NCBI GenBank assembly: GCA_014360745.1
Contig: JACIWY010000239.1
Coordinates: forward strand, 1-6,067
Source of the DNA: Chloroflexota bacterium
GTDB lineage: Bacteria; Chloroflexota; Anaerolineae; UBA1429
DNA length: 6,067 nucleotides
Direction: 5' to 3'
Shown piece by piece: positions 5,055 to 6,067 of this stretch. Under the pieces are notes generated by a model. That model ran no database searches and was not told the DNA's origin. It saw only the letters and a program-made list of their open reading frames with translations. A program made the position numbers and the translations under genes. The first letter of the stretch is position 1, and the number at the start of each line of letters is the position of its first letter.

Positions 5055-6067
5055 GCGCTACCTCCTCGTGGGGTGCAGATGATGGATACCATTGGCCAAG
5101 CACTTTGCGCAACCCGCCGCCGAGCTGGCCGCGCGCCAGGACGGCCGCCTTGAGCGCCGAGGGGCCCTCGCCCAAGCCGGCGATGACGGCCTCCAGCGCA
5201 CCCCAGGCGGCGGTCTGCACTGTAGACGCCCAGGCGCGGCGGGCGGCCTGCGCGTCGCCTGGCAGCGCCTCCAACAACTCGGTAAAGGGGACTTCCAACG
5301 CCGCCCAGTAGCGGCGCTCGGCGGCCCAAGAGCGGAGCAGAGCATCGCGTTCGTCGCGCTCCGGTTTGGAGAGCTGCTCCTCGTGCTTGTGAAAGAGCAG
5401 CTCCGTCGCGAGCGTTGACGCCGCGCCCCAAAGCTGCTTCCCTGCGCCCTCGGCCTCGGCCAGGGCGGTTTCGAGGTGGGTGACGAGGTCCCGATTCCGT
5501 AGTAGCGAGAGGGGCAGAGGAAGCTCCTCGCGGCGGTAAAAGTGAACGCGATATTGGTTCAGATCACCGGCCATGCCCAATCCGGCTAGCCGACGAATCT
5601 GATGTCGCTCGAGCTCTGGCACATGGTCCACAAGCATAGCAAGCCATTCCATGATGATCGGTGGACAGGAATCTTGAGTCTCTAGCGATTCTTGAGGCAG
5701 CCGAAAGAGTGGCGCGCTGTCACGCCAAAGCGCCCGATCCTCCTCAAAGGCCATCCAGCTCTTCCAGCCCTTTTTCGCCAATCCCTTGTGCTGCATCGCC
5801 GGATTACGCATCTCGTCGCTCATACGCAGACCTGGCGCGATCTTGGCGGCATAAATCATAGGGCCAGCATCCGTATCTTTGGGCAGCAGCAGGATACGGC
5901 GGCTCTGCCAGGTAAGATAGTCGAGATAACCGAGCGGCAGGGAGCGTTCGGGAAAGAAGGGATTATCCATCTCCCAGCAGGGCCTATCCACTCCCTCAGT
6001 ATGTGGGCACCAATCATCGCGAGTGGGATAGCGAACTAGATTGAGAGCGAGATCTTCAAAGAGGTTG
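5047..6067 (-). CDS. cse1: Type I-E Cascade large subunit Cas8e (Cse1/CasA), 5' end outside window
   Basis: Cas8e is the large Cascade subunit that reads the PAM, opens the target DNA and recruits Cas3. The frame is open from the TGA at 5049-5047 to the window edge, giving 339 complete codons; full-length proteins are about 500-560 aa, so the N-terminal third or more is missing. The GTG at 5991 is not the true start, because the same frame continues upstream with typical family sequence (LFEDLALNLVRYPTRDDWC) before VDRPCWEMDNPFFP. Next come the hallmark GYLDYLTWQSRRILLLP (visible residues 46-62) and GLAKKGWKSWMAFEEDRALWRD. The C-terminal half is rich in Ala, Leu and Glu, as expected for the four-helix bundle. 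Its last eight bases overlap cse2. Cas3 would be expected upstream. No internal frameshift is seen. Confidence 0.96.
   Translation of the reverse strand, partial: NLFEDLALNLVRYPTRDDWCPHTEGVDRPCWEMDNPFFPERSLPLGYLDYLTWQSRRILLLPKDTDAGPMIYAAKIAPGLRMSDEMRNPAMQHKGLAKKGWKSWMAFEEDRALWRDSAPLFRLPQESLETQDSCPPIIMEWLAMLVDHVPELERHQIRRLAGLGMAGDLNQYRVHFYRREELPLPLSLLRNRDLVTHLETALAEAEGAGKQLWGAASTLATELLFHKHEEQLSKPERDERDALLRSWAAERRYWAALEVPFTELLEALPGDAQAARRAWASTVQTAAWGALEAVIAGLGEGPSALKAAVLARGQLGGGLRKVLGQWYPSSAPHEEVAHA
5060..5067 (-). promoter_or_regulatory. Ribosome binding site for cse2
   Basis: GAGGAGGT on the minus strand lies five bases before the ATG at 5054 and inside the final codons of cas8e. It fixes the short overlap start and indicates coupled translation of the two genes. 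Confidence 0.78.

Noticed and set aside
4538..5431. Minus-strand 297-aa ORF across cas8e, cse2 and the start of the cas7 region
   Set aside because: It is an alternative frame of verified genes, with an Arg/Ala/Pro-rich composition typical of GC-rich shadow frames and no family motifs.
629..6067. Search for toxin-antitoxin, anti-CRISPR, transposon, tRNA or other accessory cargo within the cas operon
   Set aside because: The junctions between genes are too tight to hold an extra gene, and no inverted repeats, tRNA-like folds or unrelated coding regions were seen. The region is a standard I-E operon.

Overview
The window holds most of one type I-E (Cascade, E. coli-type) CRISPR-Cas locus. Every gene lies on the minus strand, so the locus reads from high to low coordinates. 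In transcription order it contains cas8e/cse1 (N-terminus beyond the window edge), cas11/cse2, cas7/cse4, cas5e, cas6e/cse3, cas1, cas2, a short leader and a CRISPR array that continues past base 1. This is the canonical I-E order. The signature helicase-nuclease gene cas3 is not in the window and would be expected further upstream, beyond base 6067.

Array (1-628): ten full, mutually identical 29-nt repeats plus a 17-nt fragment cut by the window edge. They separate ten spacers, nine of 32 nt and one of 33 nt. In the transcribed (minus) orientation each repeat begins GTTTTCCCC and ends GTGAACCG. It folds into a 6-bp CCCCAC/GTGGGG stem with a GCGT loop and would leave an 8-nt GUGAACCG handle on the crRNA. 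This fixes the polarity: the newest spacer is the one nearest cas2, and the leader is the roughly 58 bp at 629-686.

Adaptation genes (687-1935): cas1 (309 aa) and cas2 (105 aa) are separated by one base. Cas1 keeps the metal-binding Glu140, His207 and Asp217/Asp220. Effector genes (2007-6067): cas8e, cas11, cas7, cas5 and cas6e are packed with overlaps or gaps of 4-6 nt, which indicates one translationally coupled operon. Cas6e keeps Tyr23 and His26, the positions used by the Thermus enzyme. The only real gap in the operon is 71 bp between cas6e and cas1.

How the genes work together: Cas1-Cas2 inserts new spacers at the leader end of the array. The array transcript is cut by Cas6e within each repeat. 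One Cas8e, two Cas11, six Cas7, one Cas5 and one Cas6e assemble on each crRNA as Cascade, which finds PAM-flanked targets and recruits Cas3. All visible genes look intact, so the system is plausibly functional.

Organism: a bacterium with a GC-rich genome. The repeat resembles I-E repeats of Thermus and of many other GC-rich bacteria, and the Cas proteins look like those of Chloroflexota or other environmental lineages, but the window does not settle the taxon. I found no undescribed system. The items worth a second look are the unidentified spacers, the very short leader without an obvious IHF site, two spacers with repeat-like segments, and the cas6e-cas1 gap.
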